Positions 9,689 through 19,733 of a stretch of 64,000 nucleotides of DNA are shown piece after piece; position 1 is the stretch's first letter; each line of letters starts with the position of its first letter. This DNA is from Arthrobacter roseus (GTDB lineage Bacteria; Actinomycetota; Actinomycetes; Actinomycetales; Micrococcaceae): NCBI RefSeq assembly GCF_016907875.1, contig NZ_JAFBCU010000001.1, positions 2,046,001 to 2,110,000 of the forward strand. The letters are read 5' to 3'. The position numbers and the translations under genes were made by a program. The notes below the pieces were generated by a model. It worked only from the letters and a program-made list of their open reading frames with translations, was not told the origin of the DNA and made no database searches.

Positions 9689-10162
9689 TTACTCCGCTAC
9701 CTGTCCGGTCATCTCGAATTCCGCTATCTGCTCAATGCGTCGTTCGTGCCTCTCATCACCGCTGAACGGCTCGGCGAGGAACACGTCCACAAGCGTCGTC
9801 GCCTCCCCGAGGCTATGCTGGCGTCCACCGAGCGCCGCGACATTCGCGTCATTGTGCTGGCGTGCCAATCTGGCCGTATCCGTGCTCCAGATCAACGCGG
9901 CACGAATACCGCAGACCTTATTCGCCGCGATCTGTTCGCCGTTGCCCGACCCGCCGAGAACAATGCCTAGTGCGTACAGACCCGCTTCGATGTCCCCGGC
10001 TACAGCCTTCGCTGCGTTGATGCAAAAGCGCGGGTAGTCATCTTGCGGATCGTAACTCTGGGGACCATGGTCATGGACGTCGTGACCGGCGGCGCGAAGA
10101 TGCGAGATGAGGTGGGAACTGAGTTCCATGCCTGCGTGATCGGTTGCAATGTGTACGCGCAT
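9689..10162 (-). CDS. rpiB: Ribose-5-phosphate isomerase B
   Basis: Interconverts ribose 5-phosphate and ribulose 5-phosphate in the pentose phosphate pathway, 157 aa. The N-terminal TDHAG phosphate/substrate motif is present. The GSGNGEQIAANK segment carries a Glu in place of the catalytic Cys of E. coli RpiB, which is the mycobacterial-type active site and not a defect. The ATG at 10162 has AAAGGA 8 nt upstream, while the ATG at 10168 is too close to it. Translational coupling with nei is likely. Confidence 0.95.
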   Translation of the reverse strand: MRVHIATDHAGMELSSHLISHLRAAGHDVHDHGPQSYDPQDDYPRFCINAAKAVAGDIEAGLYALGIVLGGSGNGEQIAANKVCGIRAALIWSTDTARLARQHNDANVAALGGRQHSLGEATTLVDVFLAEPFSGDERHERRIEQIAEFEMTGQVAE

Positions 10163-10204
10163 CAACATGGTCCTTTGCGTTCAGTGGGAGGCATCGCCTA
10201 AAGC

Positions 10205-12025
10205 CTACCGACCCGCGGCGTATCCCTGCATTCCACGCGGGTTCGCCGCGGCAAAAAGAACACCATCCTCATCCCTGCCGACAGCGCAGAGCCTGCCCAG
10301 AGACCAATCCCCTGCCCTGGTGATCCTGTGTCCACGGCTGGCTAGTTCAGATACACATTCAAGTCCAAGCCTGTCCTCTACGACCAGTCCTGCGGGCTCC
10401 CATGTCCGGGGCCAAAATGAAGCTGCCAACGACGTCGTGTGGAAGGCGGGCGCGTCGATCGCTTCCTGAGGCGTGTATCCACCGACCAGACGACGCAATA
10501 GGTACAGCAGCTGCCACTGTTCTTGTTGATCACCGCCCGGAGAGCCCAGTGCTTCAACGACGCGTCCATCACGACTGACCAGAGTAGGCGTCAGGGTAGT
10601 TCGCGGGCGTCTGCCGGGACGTAGCGCCGACGGTGCTGATTCGTCGAGCCAGGTCATCTGAAGGCGGGTGCCCAGGCAAAAGCCCAATTCTGGAATCGCT
10701 GGCGAAGATTGCAGCCAACCTCCTGACGGCGTGGCGGCGATCATATTTCCCCACTGGTCCACCACGTCAAGGTGGCACGTATCGCCCCTCGTCTGCCCGT
10801 GGTCACCCACTGTCGGTTCGCCGACCGCCGCGCCACCGGCCGCGTCACCCCGGGATTCGTTCCACTCCTCCAGCGTGATCAGTGGGGGAACATACGCCTC
10901 ACATCCGTCGATCCTCCCAGGACGAAATTCCTCAGAGGCAACTTCGCCAATGAGCGTCCGCCGCTGTGCCGCATAGTCCGGGGACAAGAGTGTTTCGAGA
11001 GGGACCGCGTTGGGATCCGCAGGATCGCCATAGAACGCATCTCGGTCCGCCATCGCCAGCTTCAATGCCTCGGTAATAGTATGCGCACCCAACGCCGTTG
11101 CCGGGTCCAACTGAGAGTCCTTAAAACCATCGAGAATCGCCAGCGTTTGCAGCAAGACCGGCCCCTGCCCCCACGGTCCGGTTTTCGAAATCTCATACCC
11201 CCGAAAATTCAAGGTCGCTGGTTCCTCCCAGCGGGCGGAAAAGGATCCGACGTCGGTGGCCGTTATCACCCCGGCATGATCGGTTCCGCTGGAGTGGCGA
11301 TGAACGCGGGCAGCACTGGCCCCTATCGCGTCCGCAACGAACCCATGAGCCCACGCTCTGCGGGCTGCATCAATCCGGTGGGACCGCGTCGGTTTGCCGT
11401 CGCCAGCTTCGATAAGGCGCTCGAGCGTGTCTGCGTAGCGGGGGTTGGTGATGAGCTCCCCCGGCTGTGGAAGCCGGCCCTGAGGCATCCACAACTGTGC
11501 GGAATCGGGCCAGTGCCCAGTAAATAAGTCCTCAACCGCAGCTATGGTCCGGCATACTCGTTCCAGCACAGGGTGACCATGGCGCGCGTAGTGGATCGCG
11601 TAGGAGAGCACCTCCCGCAGTTCCATAGTCCCCCGGTCCGCCAATAGCAGGAGCCAGGCATCCACGGCGCCGGGGACAGCTGCAGCCAGAGCACCGGAAC
11701 CGGGAACGGCGTCGAGCCCCTCAGAGAGGTAGTGCTCGATGGTGGCGCCGGCAGGAGCGGGGCCCTGTCCCATGAGCACCCTCGTACCACCACTTTCGGT
11801 GGATACCAGTGTGGACATGTCTCCGCCCGGACCGTTGAGGTGCGGCTCCACCACGTGGAGCACGAAACCGCCAGCCACGGCGGCGTCGAACGCATTTCCC
11901 CCGCGCTCCAGAACGCTTTGAGCGGCGGCGCTGGCAAGCCAGTGCGTACTCGAAACCATCCCGAACGTCCCGCGGAGGGTAGGGCGAGTCGTGAATTCGG
12001 AGGGTTGCTTGAAGGATAAATTCAT
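10205..12025 (-). CDS. Gamma-glutamyltransferase family protein
   Basis: Ntn-hydrolase-fold protein, 606 aa, of the gamma-glutamyltranspeptidase family. The N-terminal region has GNAFDAAVAGGFVLHVVEP and GGDMSTLV, and the proposed autoprocessing Thr lies in RGDTCHLDVVD near residue 416. C-terminal family features include ATPSGGW and RPRTTLTPTLV. In classical GGTs the motif reads TTHxSVVD, so the DTCHLD version and the absence of any signal peptide suggest a cytoplasmic relative of uncertain substrate. The ATG at 12025 avoids overlap with the divergent pepN. The promoter space between them is 121 bp. Confidence 0.85.
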   Translation of the reverse strand: MNLSFKQPSEFTTRPTLRGTFGMVSSTHWLASAAAQSVLERGGNAFDAAVAGGFVLHVVEPHLNGPGGDMSTLVSTESGGTRVLMGQGPAPAGATIEHYLSEGLDAVPGSGALAAAVPGAVDAWLLLLADRGTMELREVLSYAIHYARHGHPVLERVCRTIAAVEDLFTGHWPDSAQLWMPQGRLPQPGELITNPRYADTLERLIEAGDGKPTRSHRIDAARRAWAHGFVADAIGASAARVHRHSSGTDHAGVITATDVGSFSARWEEPATLNFRGYEISKTGPWGQGPVLLQTLAILDGFKDSQLDPATALGAHTITEALKLAMADRDAFYGDPADPNAVPLETLLSPDYAAQRRTLIGEVASEEFRPGRIDGCEAYVPPLITLEEWNESRGDAAGGAAVGEPTVGDHGQTRGDTCHLDVVDQWGNMIAATPSGGWLQSSPAIPELGFCLGTRLQMTWLDESAPSALRPGRRPRTTLTPTLVSRDGRVVEALGSPGGDQQEQWQLLYLLRRLVGGYTPQEAIDAPAFHTTSLAASFWPRTWEPAGLVVEDRLGLECVSELASRGHRITRAGDWSLGRLCAVGRDEDGVLFAAANPRGMQGYAAGR

Positions 12026-12146
12026 GGAGGTGATCCTACGCGACCAGCACCTCAAGTGGTGGAGAAGTGCCAGAACCGCGTAACGTAGCTCACGCCGCCG
12101 GGGAGCGGTCCGTGACCACCCATCACTCACTACTGGAGGCATTACC

Positions 12147-14708
12147 TTGCCAGGAATGAACCTGACGCGCACCGAAGCCCAGGAGCGCGCCAACCTGCTC
12201 AACGTCGAATCTTACGATGTGTTCCTTGACCTCACTCGGGGTGACACGATCTTCGGATCCACTACCGTCGTGCGGTTTTCCGCATCAACGGGAGCCTCCA
12301 CTTTCATCGACGCGGTGACCAGTGCTGTTCACCGCGTGACGCTCAACGGCGTGGAGCTGGACCCCGCGGACGTGTCCGACGGCGTTCGCATCAGGCTTGA
12401 TAACCTTGCATCATCCAACGAGCTCGTTGTCGAAGCCGACGGAATGTACATGAACACCGGCGAAGGGCTCCACCGTTTTGTGGACCCAGTAGATAACGAG
12501 GTCTATCTCTACAGCCAATTCGAGGTCCCGGACTCCCGGCGCATGTTCGCCGTCTTCGAACAGCCTGATCTCAAGGCAACGTTCCGGTTCCAGGTGACAG
12601 CTCCCTCGTACTGGGATGTGATCTCCAATTCGCCTACCCCCCACCCTGTCGACGCAGGAAGTATCGACGGCGGCGAGAGCAGGTCAACGTGGTCATTCGA
12701 GCCCACACCTGTGTTGTCGTCCTACGTCACCGCGCTCATCGCCGGGCCCTATCAGGCAGTTCGCAGCGAGCTGACCAGTTCAGACGGCCGAATCATTCCC
12801 CTGGGAATCTTCGCCCGCAAGTCGCTGATGGAGCACCTCGACGCACAGAATATCTTCGACCTCACGCGGCAGGGTTTTGAGTTCTACGAAAAGCAGTTCG
12901 GCACGCCGTATCCGTTCTCGAAGTACGACCAGTTGTTTGTGCCTGAGTTCAATGCCGGTGCCATGGAAAATGCCGGGGCGGTCACGTTCCTGGAGAGCTA
13001 CATTTTCCGGTCCCGCGTGACGGACGCCATGGTGGAGCGCAGGGCTATCACCATCCTCCACGAGCTGGCGCACATGTGGTTCGGTGACCTCGTCACTATG
13101 CGCTGGTGGAATGACCTCTGGCTCAATGAGTCGTTCGCGGAATTCATGTCTGCTCTCGCTGCTGCGGAAAATACCGAGTGGAAGCAAGCGTGGACAACCT
13201 TTGCTTCCATGGAGAAAGCGTGGGCATACCGGCAGGACCAGTTGCCCTCCACGCACCCGATTGTCGCGCCCATCAATGACCTCGAGGATGTTCAGGTCAA
13301 TTTTGATGGCATCACCTACGCCAAAGGCGCTTCCGTTCTCAAACAGCTCGTCGCCTGGGTAGGTCAGGAAGAATTCATGTCAGGAGTTCGTGAATATTTC
13401 GGAAAGCACTCTTGGAAGAATACTGAGCTGGTGGATCTGCTCTCCGAGCTCGAAGCCGCCAGCGGCCGGGACCTGAAGGAATGGTCTTCGCTCTGGCTTG
13501 AGACTGCCGGGGTGAATACGCTTCGCCCCGAAATCGAAACGGACGACGACGGCGTCATCACGTCATTTGCCGTTCTTCAGAGCGCTGTCGAGAAGTTCCC
13601 AACACTTCGGCCGCACCGGCTCGGCGTCGGTTTCTACGACCTCACCGACGAGGGCAAGCTGGAGCGCAGCCACAGGGTAGAACTCGATGTCCACGGCGAT
13701 CGCACAGAGGTTCCGGACCTTATCGGCATGAGGAAGCCCAGCATTGTTCTGCTCAATGATGATGACCTCGCGTACGCAAAAATTCGTCTGGATGCCGGAT
13801 CCCAGCGCACAGTCACGCGTCATCTCAAGGACTTCACCGAGTCCCTGCCGCGGACCCTGGTGTGGGCTTCGGCGTGGGATGCAGCACGCGACGGCGAGAC
13901 ACCTGCCCGTGACTATGTGGAACTGATCCTGCAGAACGTCGGTTCGGAATCGGATTCATCCGTGGTGCTGGTGCTGCTCGGGCAGCTCGCCACTACTTTG
14001 ACGTACTACGTCAATCCGGATGATCAGACGGCCATGGGTGTTGCTGCCGCTGACAGTCTGTGGGCTCTGGCCCAAGAGGCGGTGGCGGAATCTGACTCCC
14101 AACTCCAGTTCGTCAAGGCCTATTCACGCCATGCGAAGACCGAAGAACAGCTGGACGTCATTGAAGGTCTCCTCACCGGCAATCGGGAACTTGCCGGGCT
14201 CAGTGTGGACGCAGATCTCCGGTGGGAATTGCTCACCTCGTTGGTAGTGGGCGGTCGCTACGGCCAGGACCACATCGACGCCGAATTCGCCCAGGATTCC
14301 ACCGCAACAGGTCAGCTCGCAGCAGCCCAGGCCAAGGCCGCTATTGCCACGCCTGAGGCCAAGGCCGCCGCATGGGAGTCCATCGTGGTGAGCACGGATA
14401 TGCCCAATGCCGCCCAGCGTTCTGCAATCGCAGGGTTTTCTCGTGTCCATGACCAGACTCTTCTGGAACCGTATGCCGGAAAATACTTCGAGGCCGCGCA
14501 GCAGGTGTGGAGGGACCGTACTCACGAAATTGCTCAGCAGATCATCGTGGGACTTTACCCCTCGCGTTTGACGTCCACTGGAACGCTGGAACTGACGGAC
14601 CGCTTCATCGAGAATCTTGGGCAAGAGAGCCCTTCACTTCGCCGTCTTGTGGTGGAAAGCCGGGACGGAATCGTCCGAGCGCTGAAGGCACAGTCCGCCG
14701 ATATCTAA
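12147..14708 (+). CDS. pepN: Aminopeptidase N (M1 family)
   Basis: Zinc metallo-aminopeptidase of 853 aa. The exopeptidase motif GAMENAG is at about residue 270 and the zinc site HELAH is at 305-309, with the third ligand in NESFAEF. The C-terminal ERAP1-like helical domain fills the last 300 residues. The start is a TTG at 12147 with GGAGG 8 nt upstream. The ATG three codons later would be spaced too far from it. Cytoplasmic, used in peptide turnover. Confidence 0.95.
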   Translation: MPGMNLTRTEAQERANLLNVESYDVFLDLTRGDTIFGSTTVVRFSASTGASTFIDAVTSAVHRVTLNGVELDPADVSDGVRIRLDNLASSNELVVEADGMYMNTGEGLHRFVDPVDNEVYLYSQFEVPDSRRMFAVFEQPDLKATFRFQVTAPSYWDVISNSPTPHPVDAGSIDGGESRSTWSFEPTPVLSSYVTALIAGPYQAVRSELTSSDGRIIPLGIFARKSLMEHLDAQNIFDLTRQGFEFYEKQFGTPYPFSKYDQLFVPEFNAGAMENAGAVTFLESYIFRSRVTDAMVERRAITILHELAHMWFGDLVTMRWWNDLWLNESFAEFMSALAAAENTEWKQAWTTFASMEKAWAYRQDQLPSTHPIVAPINDLEDVQVNFDGITYAKGASVLKQLVAWVGQEEFMSGVREYFGKHSWKNTELVDLLSELEAASGRDLKEWSSLWLETAGVNTLRPEIETDDDGVITSFAVLQSAVEKFPTLRPHRLGVGFYDLTDEGKLERSHRVELDVHGDRTEVPDLIGMRKPSIVLLNDDDLAYAKIRLDAGSQRTVTRHLKDFTESLPRTLVWASAWDAARDGETPARDYVELILQNVGSESDSSVVLVLLGQLATTLTYYVNPDDQTAMGVAAADSLWALAQEAVAESDSQLQFVKAYSRHAKTEEQLDVIEGLLTGNRELAGLSVDADLRWELLTSLVVGGRYGQDHIDAEFAQDSTATGQLAAAQAKAAIATPEAKAAAWESIVVSTDMPNAAQRSAIAGFSRVHDQTLLEPYAGKYFEAAQQVWRDRTHEIAQQIIVGLYPSRLTSTGTLELTDRFIENLGQESPSLRRLVVESRDGIVRALKAQSADI

Positions 14709-14779
14709 CCGGCCAATGTGCTCAAGGTGCCGTCGACCGGTATGGTTGGCGGCACCTTTGATTTAGGCAGGAAATTCTC

Positions 14780-15253
14780 ATGGATCTTTCGCAGCACCAT
14801 TATCAGGTTCAGGTTCAGTGGACGGGCAACCGTGGCACAGGAACCTCTTCATACCGGGCCTACGGGCGCGATCACGTCATCCGTGGCGATGGCCTGCCGG
14901 ACCTCGCGGGCACAGCAGATCCAACGTTCCATGGCGACCGCGACCGATGGAATCCGGAACAACTGCTTCTTGCAGCTCTTTCGCAGTGCCACATGTTGTC
15001 CTACCTCCATCTCGCGGTTAAGAGCGGCATTACCGTCACCAGCTATTCTGACGCCGCAGAAGGAACGTTGCAGCTCGACCGCGATGGCAGCGGACAGTTC
15101 ACTGACGTGGTGCTGCATCCACACGTTGTGGTCCTTGACAAAGCACACGCAGGAGACGCACAGACACTCCACGTTCCAGCCAATCGTGTGTGCTTCATCG
15201 CCAGAAGCGTGAACTTTCCCGTCCACCACCAACCCAAGACAGGTGTTGAGTAG
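14780..15253 (+). CDS. OsmC family peroxiredoxin
   Basis: OsmC/Ohr superfamily protein of 157 aa that would reduce organic hydroperoxides. The two redox cysteines are in LSQCHMLSYL (about residue 74) and RVCFIARSVNFPV near the C-terminus. The WNPEQLLLAAL segment before the first Cys is typical. It begins 71 bp after pepN and is followed within 10 bp by the truncated haemoglobin gene. The pair looks like a small oxidative/nitrosative-stress operon. Confidence 0.9.
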   Translation: MDLSQHHYQVQVQWTGNRGTGTSSYRAYGRDHVIRGDGLPDLAGTADPTFHGDRDRWNPEQLLLAALSQCHMLSYLHLAVKSGITVTSYSDAAEGTLQLDRDGSGQFTDVVLHPHVVVLDKAHAGDAQTLHVPANRVCFIARSVNFPVHHQPKTGVE

Positions 15254-15262
15254 GTTTTGACT

Positions 15263-15640
15263 ATGGAAACCGACAACTTCTACGAGGCCATCGGCGGTCA
15301 CCCAACGTTCGTGAAACTCATAGATGTCTTTTATGACGGCGTTGCCCATGATGAAGTTCTGCGTCCCATGTATCCCGAGGAAGACCTCGAACCGGCAAAG
15401 GAACGCTTCCTCATGTTTCTGGAGCAATATTGGGGCGGCCCAAAAACTTACAGTGAGACCAGAGGCCACCCTCGCCTGAGAATGCGTCATGGGCCTTTTC
15501 AGGTGACACCACTTGCTCGGGACCAATGGTTGTTGCACATGAGAACCGCCGTTGATTCCCTCGAGCTCCCACCGCTTTACGAAGCGACACTCTGGGACTA
15601 CCTAGACCGCGCCGCGCACTCCCTCGTCAACTCGGCTTGA
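15263..15640 (+). CDS. glbO: Group II truncated haemoglobin (GlbO-like)
   Basis: Haem protein of about 125 aa of the 2-on-2 globin family. The [17 protein letters not shown] segment, LEQYWGGP and [13 protein letters not shown] (with the proximal F8 His) identify group II. The G8 Trp appears in RDQWLLHM. An in-frame TTG at 15257 could also start it, but TAGG sits 8 nt before the ATG at 15263. It follows the OsmC gene closely, consistent with a shared role in O2/NO and peroxide handling. Confidence 0.92.
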   Translation: METDNFYEAIGGHPTFVKLIDVFYDGVAHDEVLRPMYPEEDLEPAKERFLMFLEQYWGGPKTYSETRGHPRLRMRHGPFQVTPLARDQWLLHMRTAVDSLELPPLYEATLWDYLDRAAHSLVNSA

Positions 15641-15655
15641 CCGAAGCCGTCACAA

Positions 15656-16348
15656 TCAGCGCTCAGGCAAAGCCGCAGGACGCCGCACCAAAACGTGGCC
15701 ACGGCGACTGGTTAGCCGCAGCCATCTACCCGTTTCCAACACGACGGCGGGTTCTTCCGGATCGAGGAACCCAAGCGTATACGCAGCAAAGGCGGCGCCG
15801 GCAGGTAGCGATCCAGGAGCACCCTCAATAGGCGATCCCCACACCGCGCTGCGGACGCTGCTGAGAACTGGGGAGCCCGGATTCTCCGGAAGCGCTTGAG
15901 CAACTTCTCGCACTCCGTCGCGGGCCGCCGATTCAAGAGACGCAGCCGTCATATCGCCGCGACGTTCCCACCCTGTACGAGGTGCAGCGATGCCCGTCCA
16001 CGCCTCCTGAACGGTGACCGAGGGAACTGGTATCCTCATGTCACGAGGTCCTAGACGAGCCAAGCGGTCGGCCATGGAAGCCAAAGAAACCGTCCGGTCA
16101 ATAGTGAGTGCACGTTGGAGCGGCATGGTCCGCAGTCCCATAATCGTGGGCGCGTCCTGCCCCAGAAACGAAGGTTTCACTACGCACACATACGCGGCAA
16201 GTACCTTCCCTGTAGCTACCAGCCGCACCGCACCGTCATCGACCGTTCTACTGCGAGTAATGAAGGTGTTCAGATCCGCGGTCACTTGAGGATCAGGGAA
16301 CTCCAACTCGTCTGTTTCAGAAGCTGCTTCACGACTCATACTTTCCAT
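15656..16348 (-). CDS. Conserved hypothetical protein
   Basis: A 230-aa soluble protein I cannot assign. There is no signal peptide or obvious TM segment. It is Ala/Arg/Pro rich, with an N-terminal acidic stretch and hydrophobic strands such as VLAAYVCVVKP. A segment around residues 85-130 (LGPRDMRIPVPSVTVQEAW) looks ordered. ATGs at 16348 and 16339 are both possible, and neither has a strong SD. It is divergent from tesB with an 85-bp spacer and convergent with glbO, 15 bp apart. Confidence 0.7.
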   Translation of the reverse strand: MESMSREAASETDELEFPDPQVTADLNTFITRSRTVDDGAVRLVATGKVLAAYVCVVKPSFLGQDAPTIMGLRTMPLQRALTIDRTVSLASMADRLARLGPRDMRIPVPSVTVQEAWTGIAAPRTGWERRGDMTAASLESAARDGVREVAQALPENPGSPVLSSVRSAVWGSPIEGAPGSLPAGAAFAAYTLGFLDPEEPAVVLETGRWLRLTSRRGHVLVRRPAALPER

Positions 16349-16433
16349 CGTCCCAGACTGCCGAGCCGTGCTGCACCACACATAAGGAGCCCACGTATTG
16401 GAAGGTAGTGCCACGTACGTTTAGGGTCATAAC

Positions 16434-17393
16434 ATGCCTGCAGATGAATATCCGGATCCCACGACCTCGCTTCTTGAGCTGTTGAACCTCAGTGATGCAG
16501 ACAGCGCGCACACGGACGAAGAGATTTTCGTAGGGGCTCGGCGCAGCCAACCCAATCAGCGCGTATTCGGCGGTCAGGTCCTCGGACAAGCGCTCATAGC
16601 CGCCATGCGCACCGTGGATGAACGCCCCATACATTCAATGCACGGCTACTTCCTTCGGCCAGGTGACCCCGATCAGCCCATCACGTTCGGGGTGCAGAGG
16701 CTTCGCGATGGCCGTTCATTTTCGGCCAGGCGCACGCACGCCTACCAAAATGGTGTGCCCATTCTTTCGCTGATCGCATCCTTTCAGGTGGACGACGTCG
16801 GCCTGGAACACTTCGAGCCCATGCCTCAAGGCATGCCAGACCCCGAGTCACTTCCGAGCACCGCCGAACTCTTGGGTAAATTCGACCATCCGGTCGCGCG
16901 GGCATGGGCGTTCGAGCGCCCATTCGACATCCGCCATATAACTCCGGCCCTGTACGTCCAGTCCAAGGGCAAGCCCACGGCGACCAACGCCGTCTGGATG
17001 AAGACAACCGCTCCTATGCCCGCAGACCAGAGCCTTCATCGTGCTGCTTTGGCTTTTGCCAGCGATTACACCCTGCTGGAACCGATCCTGCGCAGACACG
17101 GCATGAGCTGGGTAGCTCCGGGAATGAGCGTTGCGAGTCTGGATCACGCCATGTGGTGGCACCGCCCCGTTAGAGTTGACGAGTGGTTACTGTACGTTCA
17201 GCAATCGCCGAGTGCTTCGGGAGCTCGTGGTCTTGCTCAGGGCAGGATCTATAGTCAGGATGGGCTGCTTGTCGCTTCGGTGGCGCAGGAGGGAATGATT
17301 CGTGTCCCGCGCGATGGGAAGAGCAAAGTCATCGGGGCACTGCAGAAGCAAGTCATGGCCCAGAAGCTGCGACGGATGGCCTCCCAGAAATAG
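16434..17393 (+). CDS. tesB: Acyl-CoA thioesterase II
   Basis: Double-hotdog thioesterase of 319 aa that hydrolyses acyl-CoAs to free fatty acids and CoA. The first hotdog has VFGGQVLGQAL and SMHGYFLRPGD. The second has SDYTLLEP and MSVASLDHAMWWHRP, which hold the Asp/Gln/Thr active-site framework. The C-terminal LVASVAQEGMIR is a standard TesB ending. Confidence 0.95.
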   Translation: MPADEYPDPTTSLLELLNLSDADSAHTDEEIFVGARRSQPNQRVFGGQVLGQALIAAMRTVDERPIHSMHGYFLRPGDPDQPITFGVQRLRDGRSFSARRTHAYQNGVPILSLIASFQVDDVGLEHFEPMPQGMPDPESLPSTAELLGKFDHPVARAWAFERPFDIRHITPALYVQSKGKPTATNAVWMKTTAPMPADQSLHRAALAFASDYTLLEPILRRHGMSWVAPGMSVASLDHAMWWHRPVRVDEWLLYVQQSPSASGARGLAQGRIYSQDGLLVASVAQEGMIRVPRDGKSKVIGALQKQVMAQKLRRMASQK

Positions 17394-17475
17394 GCGAGGC
17401 CACCCTCTAGCGCCGGCCCCCTTCTTCTGGGATGACATCGATGCCTGAGGATGACCTCCGCGGTACTGAGTTCTA

Positions 17476-19158
17476 TTAGCCCCGCGTCAACCGGCGGTGA
17501 GTAACGCGGTGGGGTTTCGCCGCATCTGCCCCCAGGCGTTCCACCTTGTTCTGCTCGTATGAATCGAAGTTGCCTTCAAACCAGTACCAGTTCGCCGGGT
17601 TCTCTTCCGTGCCCTCGTAGGAGAGAATGTGCGTTGCCACCCGGTCCAGAAACCAGCGGTCGTGCGATACAACGACGGCGCACCCCGGGAATTCGAGCAG
17701 TGCGTTCTCCAGACTCGACAGCGTTTCGACGTCGAGGTCGTTGGTCGGTTCGTCGAGCAGAAGGAGATTGCCGCCCTGTTTGAGAGTCATGGCCAGGTTC
17801 AGTCGGTTTCGCTCACCACCAGAGAGCACTCCCGACTTCTTCTGCTGGTCCGGGCCCTTGAAGCCGAAAGCCGACACGTAGGCACGTGAGGGCATCTCAA
17901 CGTTTCCAACCTGGATGTAATCCAGGCCATCTGAGACGGTCTCCCATACGGACTTGTTTTCATCGAGCCCACCGCGGGACTGATCCACGTAGGAGATCTT
18001 AACTGAATCTCCGATTTTCAGCTCCCCGTCATCGAGTGGTTCCATCCCGACAATGGTCTTGAACAATGTAGTCTTTCCGACGCCATTCGGGCCGATCACG
18101 CCCACGATGCCGTTGCGCGGAAGCGTGAAGGACAGGCCGTCGATCAGGACACGGTCGCCATAACCCTTTTTAACGTTGTCGGCTTCGATGACCAAGTTGC
18201 CAAGGCGCGGTCCCGGCGGAATCTGGATCTCTTCGAAATCGAGCTTGCGGGTGCGCTCCGCTTCAGCTGCCATTTCCTCGTAGCGCCCCAGGCGAGCCTT
18301 GGACTTTGTTTGCCGTCCCTTGGCGTTAGAACGAACCCATTCGAGTTCTTCCGAAAGACGCTTGGCCATCTTGGCGTCCTTCTTGCCCTGGACTTCCAGA
18401 CGAGCGCGCTTCTTCTCCAGATAGGTGGAGTAGTTGCCCTCGTAGGGGTAGAGGTGACCGCGGTCTACTTCCGCAATCCATTGCGCAACGTGGTCAAGGA
18501 AGTAGCGATCGTGGGTGACCGCTAGCACGGCACCGTGGTAGGACTTCAGGTGCTGCTCCAGCCACAGGACGCTCTCGGCATCGAGGTGGTTGGTCGGTTC
18601 ATCAAGGAGTAGCAGATCAGGTTTCTGCAGAAGTAGCTTGCACAGGGCCACGCGGCGTCGTTCGCCACCCGAGAGTACGCTGACATCCGCGTCTCCTGGC
18701 GGGCAACGAAGTGCGTCCATGGCTTGCTCGAGCTGGGAATCAATGTCCCAGGCATCAGCAGCATCGATGGCTTCCTGAAGCTTACCCATCTCCTCCAGCA
18801 GCACTTCATAGTCCGCATCTGGACTGGCCATTTCCTCAGAGATCATGTTGAACCGCTGAATTTTTTCGTAGATCTCACCAACGCCCTCTTGGACGTTTCC
18901 AAGAACCGTTTTCTCTTCATTGAGCGGCGGTTCCTGAAGCAAAATGCCCACAGTGTAACCGGCGCTCAGCTTCGCTTCGCCATTAGATGGCTGGTCGATG
19001 CCCGCCATGATCTTGAGAATGGTGGACTTTCCCGCACCATTGGGCCCGACTACACCGATTTTTGCACCGGGGTAGAAAGACATGCTCACGTCATCAAGGA
19101 TGACTTTATCGCCAACGGCTTTACGGGCCTTGGACATTGTGTAAATAAATTCCGCCAT
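17476..19158 (-). CDS. ettA: Energy-dependent translational throttle protein EttA (ABC-F ATPase)
   Basis: Soluble ABC-F protein of 560 aa with two ATPase modules and no membrane domain. Walker A motifs are GPNGAGKS (about 39-46) and GPNGVGKT (about 356-363). Each module has an LSGGER signature and an LLLDEPTN Walker B. The start MAEFIYTM and the long linker with ELEWVRSNAKGRQTKSKAR are characteristic of EttA, which binds the ribosomal E site and gates translation according to ATP level. Confidence 0.95.
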   Translation of the reverse strand: MAEFIYTMSKARKAVGDKVILDDVSMSFYPGAKIGVVGPNGAGKSTILKIMAGIDQPSNGEAKLSAGYTVGILLQEPPLNEEKTVLGNVQEGVGEIYEKIQRFNMISEEMASPDADYEVLLEEMGKLQEAIDAADAWDIDSQLEQAMDALRCPPGDADVSVLSGGERRRVALCKLLLQKPDLLLLDEPTNHLDAESVLWLEQHLKSYHGAVLAVTHDRYFLDHVAQWIAEVDRGHLYPYEGNYSTYLEKKRARLEVQGKKDAKMAKRLSEELEWVRSNAKGRQTKSKARLGRYEEMAAEAERTRKLDFEEIQIPPGPRLGNLVIEADNVKKGYGDRVLIDGLSFTLPRNGIVGVIGPNGVGKTTLFKTIVGMEPLDDGELKIGDSVKISYVDQSRGGLDENKSVWETVSDGLDYIQVGNVEMPSRAYVSAFGFKGPDQQKKSGVLSGGERNRLNLAMTLKQGGNLLLLDEPTNDLDVETLSSLENALLEFPGCAVVVSHDRWFLDRVATHILSYEGTEENPANWYWFEGNFDSYEQNKVERLGADAAKPHRVTHRRLTRG

Positions 19159-19221
19159 GCCTCTAAGGCTAGTCCGTCAGCAGGAGGAAAACACATTTCA
19201 TCCAGGTTCGACCGGTCTACC

Positions 19222-19716
19222 CTACCGTTCGTCTCCGATGAAGCAGAGGCCGCTGTCCAGAACGGGCAGTCTTGTCACCGTGACCTCATTTTCTCGGACC
19301 TGAGCAACGACACACCTTCCTTCCACCGGCGCCGCCGCCTCTAGCGCAGCAACAGCTAACCCAGTAGGCGTGGAGTCACGGGATAATTCAATGGCAGCAG
19401 GATCAACCCCCGCTGCCTCAAATGCTCCGCTCAGCTGGACCGCCGTTGTGATCCCATCAGCCTTCGCTGTCGATTCCAGTGCCGTCCTCACCTCGTTGAC
19501 GAGCGCATCAACGGCACGGTCCTGCTCTGAGGCAGGGGAAGGGCCCGGAGTGTTCCCTCCGCTGACAGGGGACTCCCCCGACGGTGCGGATGGCGGCAAA
19601 GTCGCTGTATTCGCCGACGGTTCCGTGGAGCATCCGGCAAGAAGAGATAAGGACACCAGGAGCACGACCGCCCTCGCGGCCGCGCTCCTGCCGAAAAGCT
19701 GTTGCGGAGTGGTCAT
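19222..19716 (-). CDS. Putative lipoprotein, DUF6993-like
   Basis: A 164-aa secreted lipoprotein. A hydrophobic signal (residues 12-27) ends in the lipobox LLAGC with Cys29 as the lipidation site. A Pro/Ser/Gly-rich spacer follows to about residue 65. The folded C-terminal part ends in CVVAQVRENEVTVTRLPVLDSGLCFIGDER with two cysteines that could pair. The pattern resembles DUF6993 proteins of actinobacteria. The function is unknown. It lies 17 bp after ssb on the same strand and may be cotranscribed. Confidence 0.75.
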   Translation of the reverse strand: MTTPQQLFGRSAAARAVVLLVSLSLLAGCSTEPSANTATLPPSAPSGESPVSGGNTPGPSPASEQDRAVDALVNEVRTALESTAKADGITTAVQLSGAFEAAGVDPAAIELSRDSTPTGLAVAALEAAAPVEGRCVVAQVRENEVTVTRLPVLDSGLCFIGDER

Positions 19717-19733
19717 CCCCACATTCTTCCATG

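Noticed and set aside
9930-9990. RpiB without the catalytic cysteine of E. coli RpiB
   Set aside because: The GSGNGEQ form with Glu is the normal actinobacterial active site.
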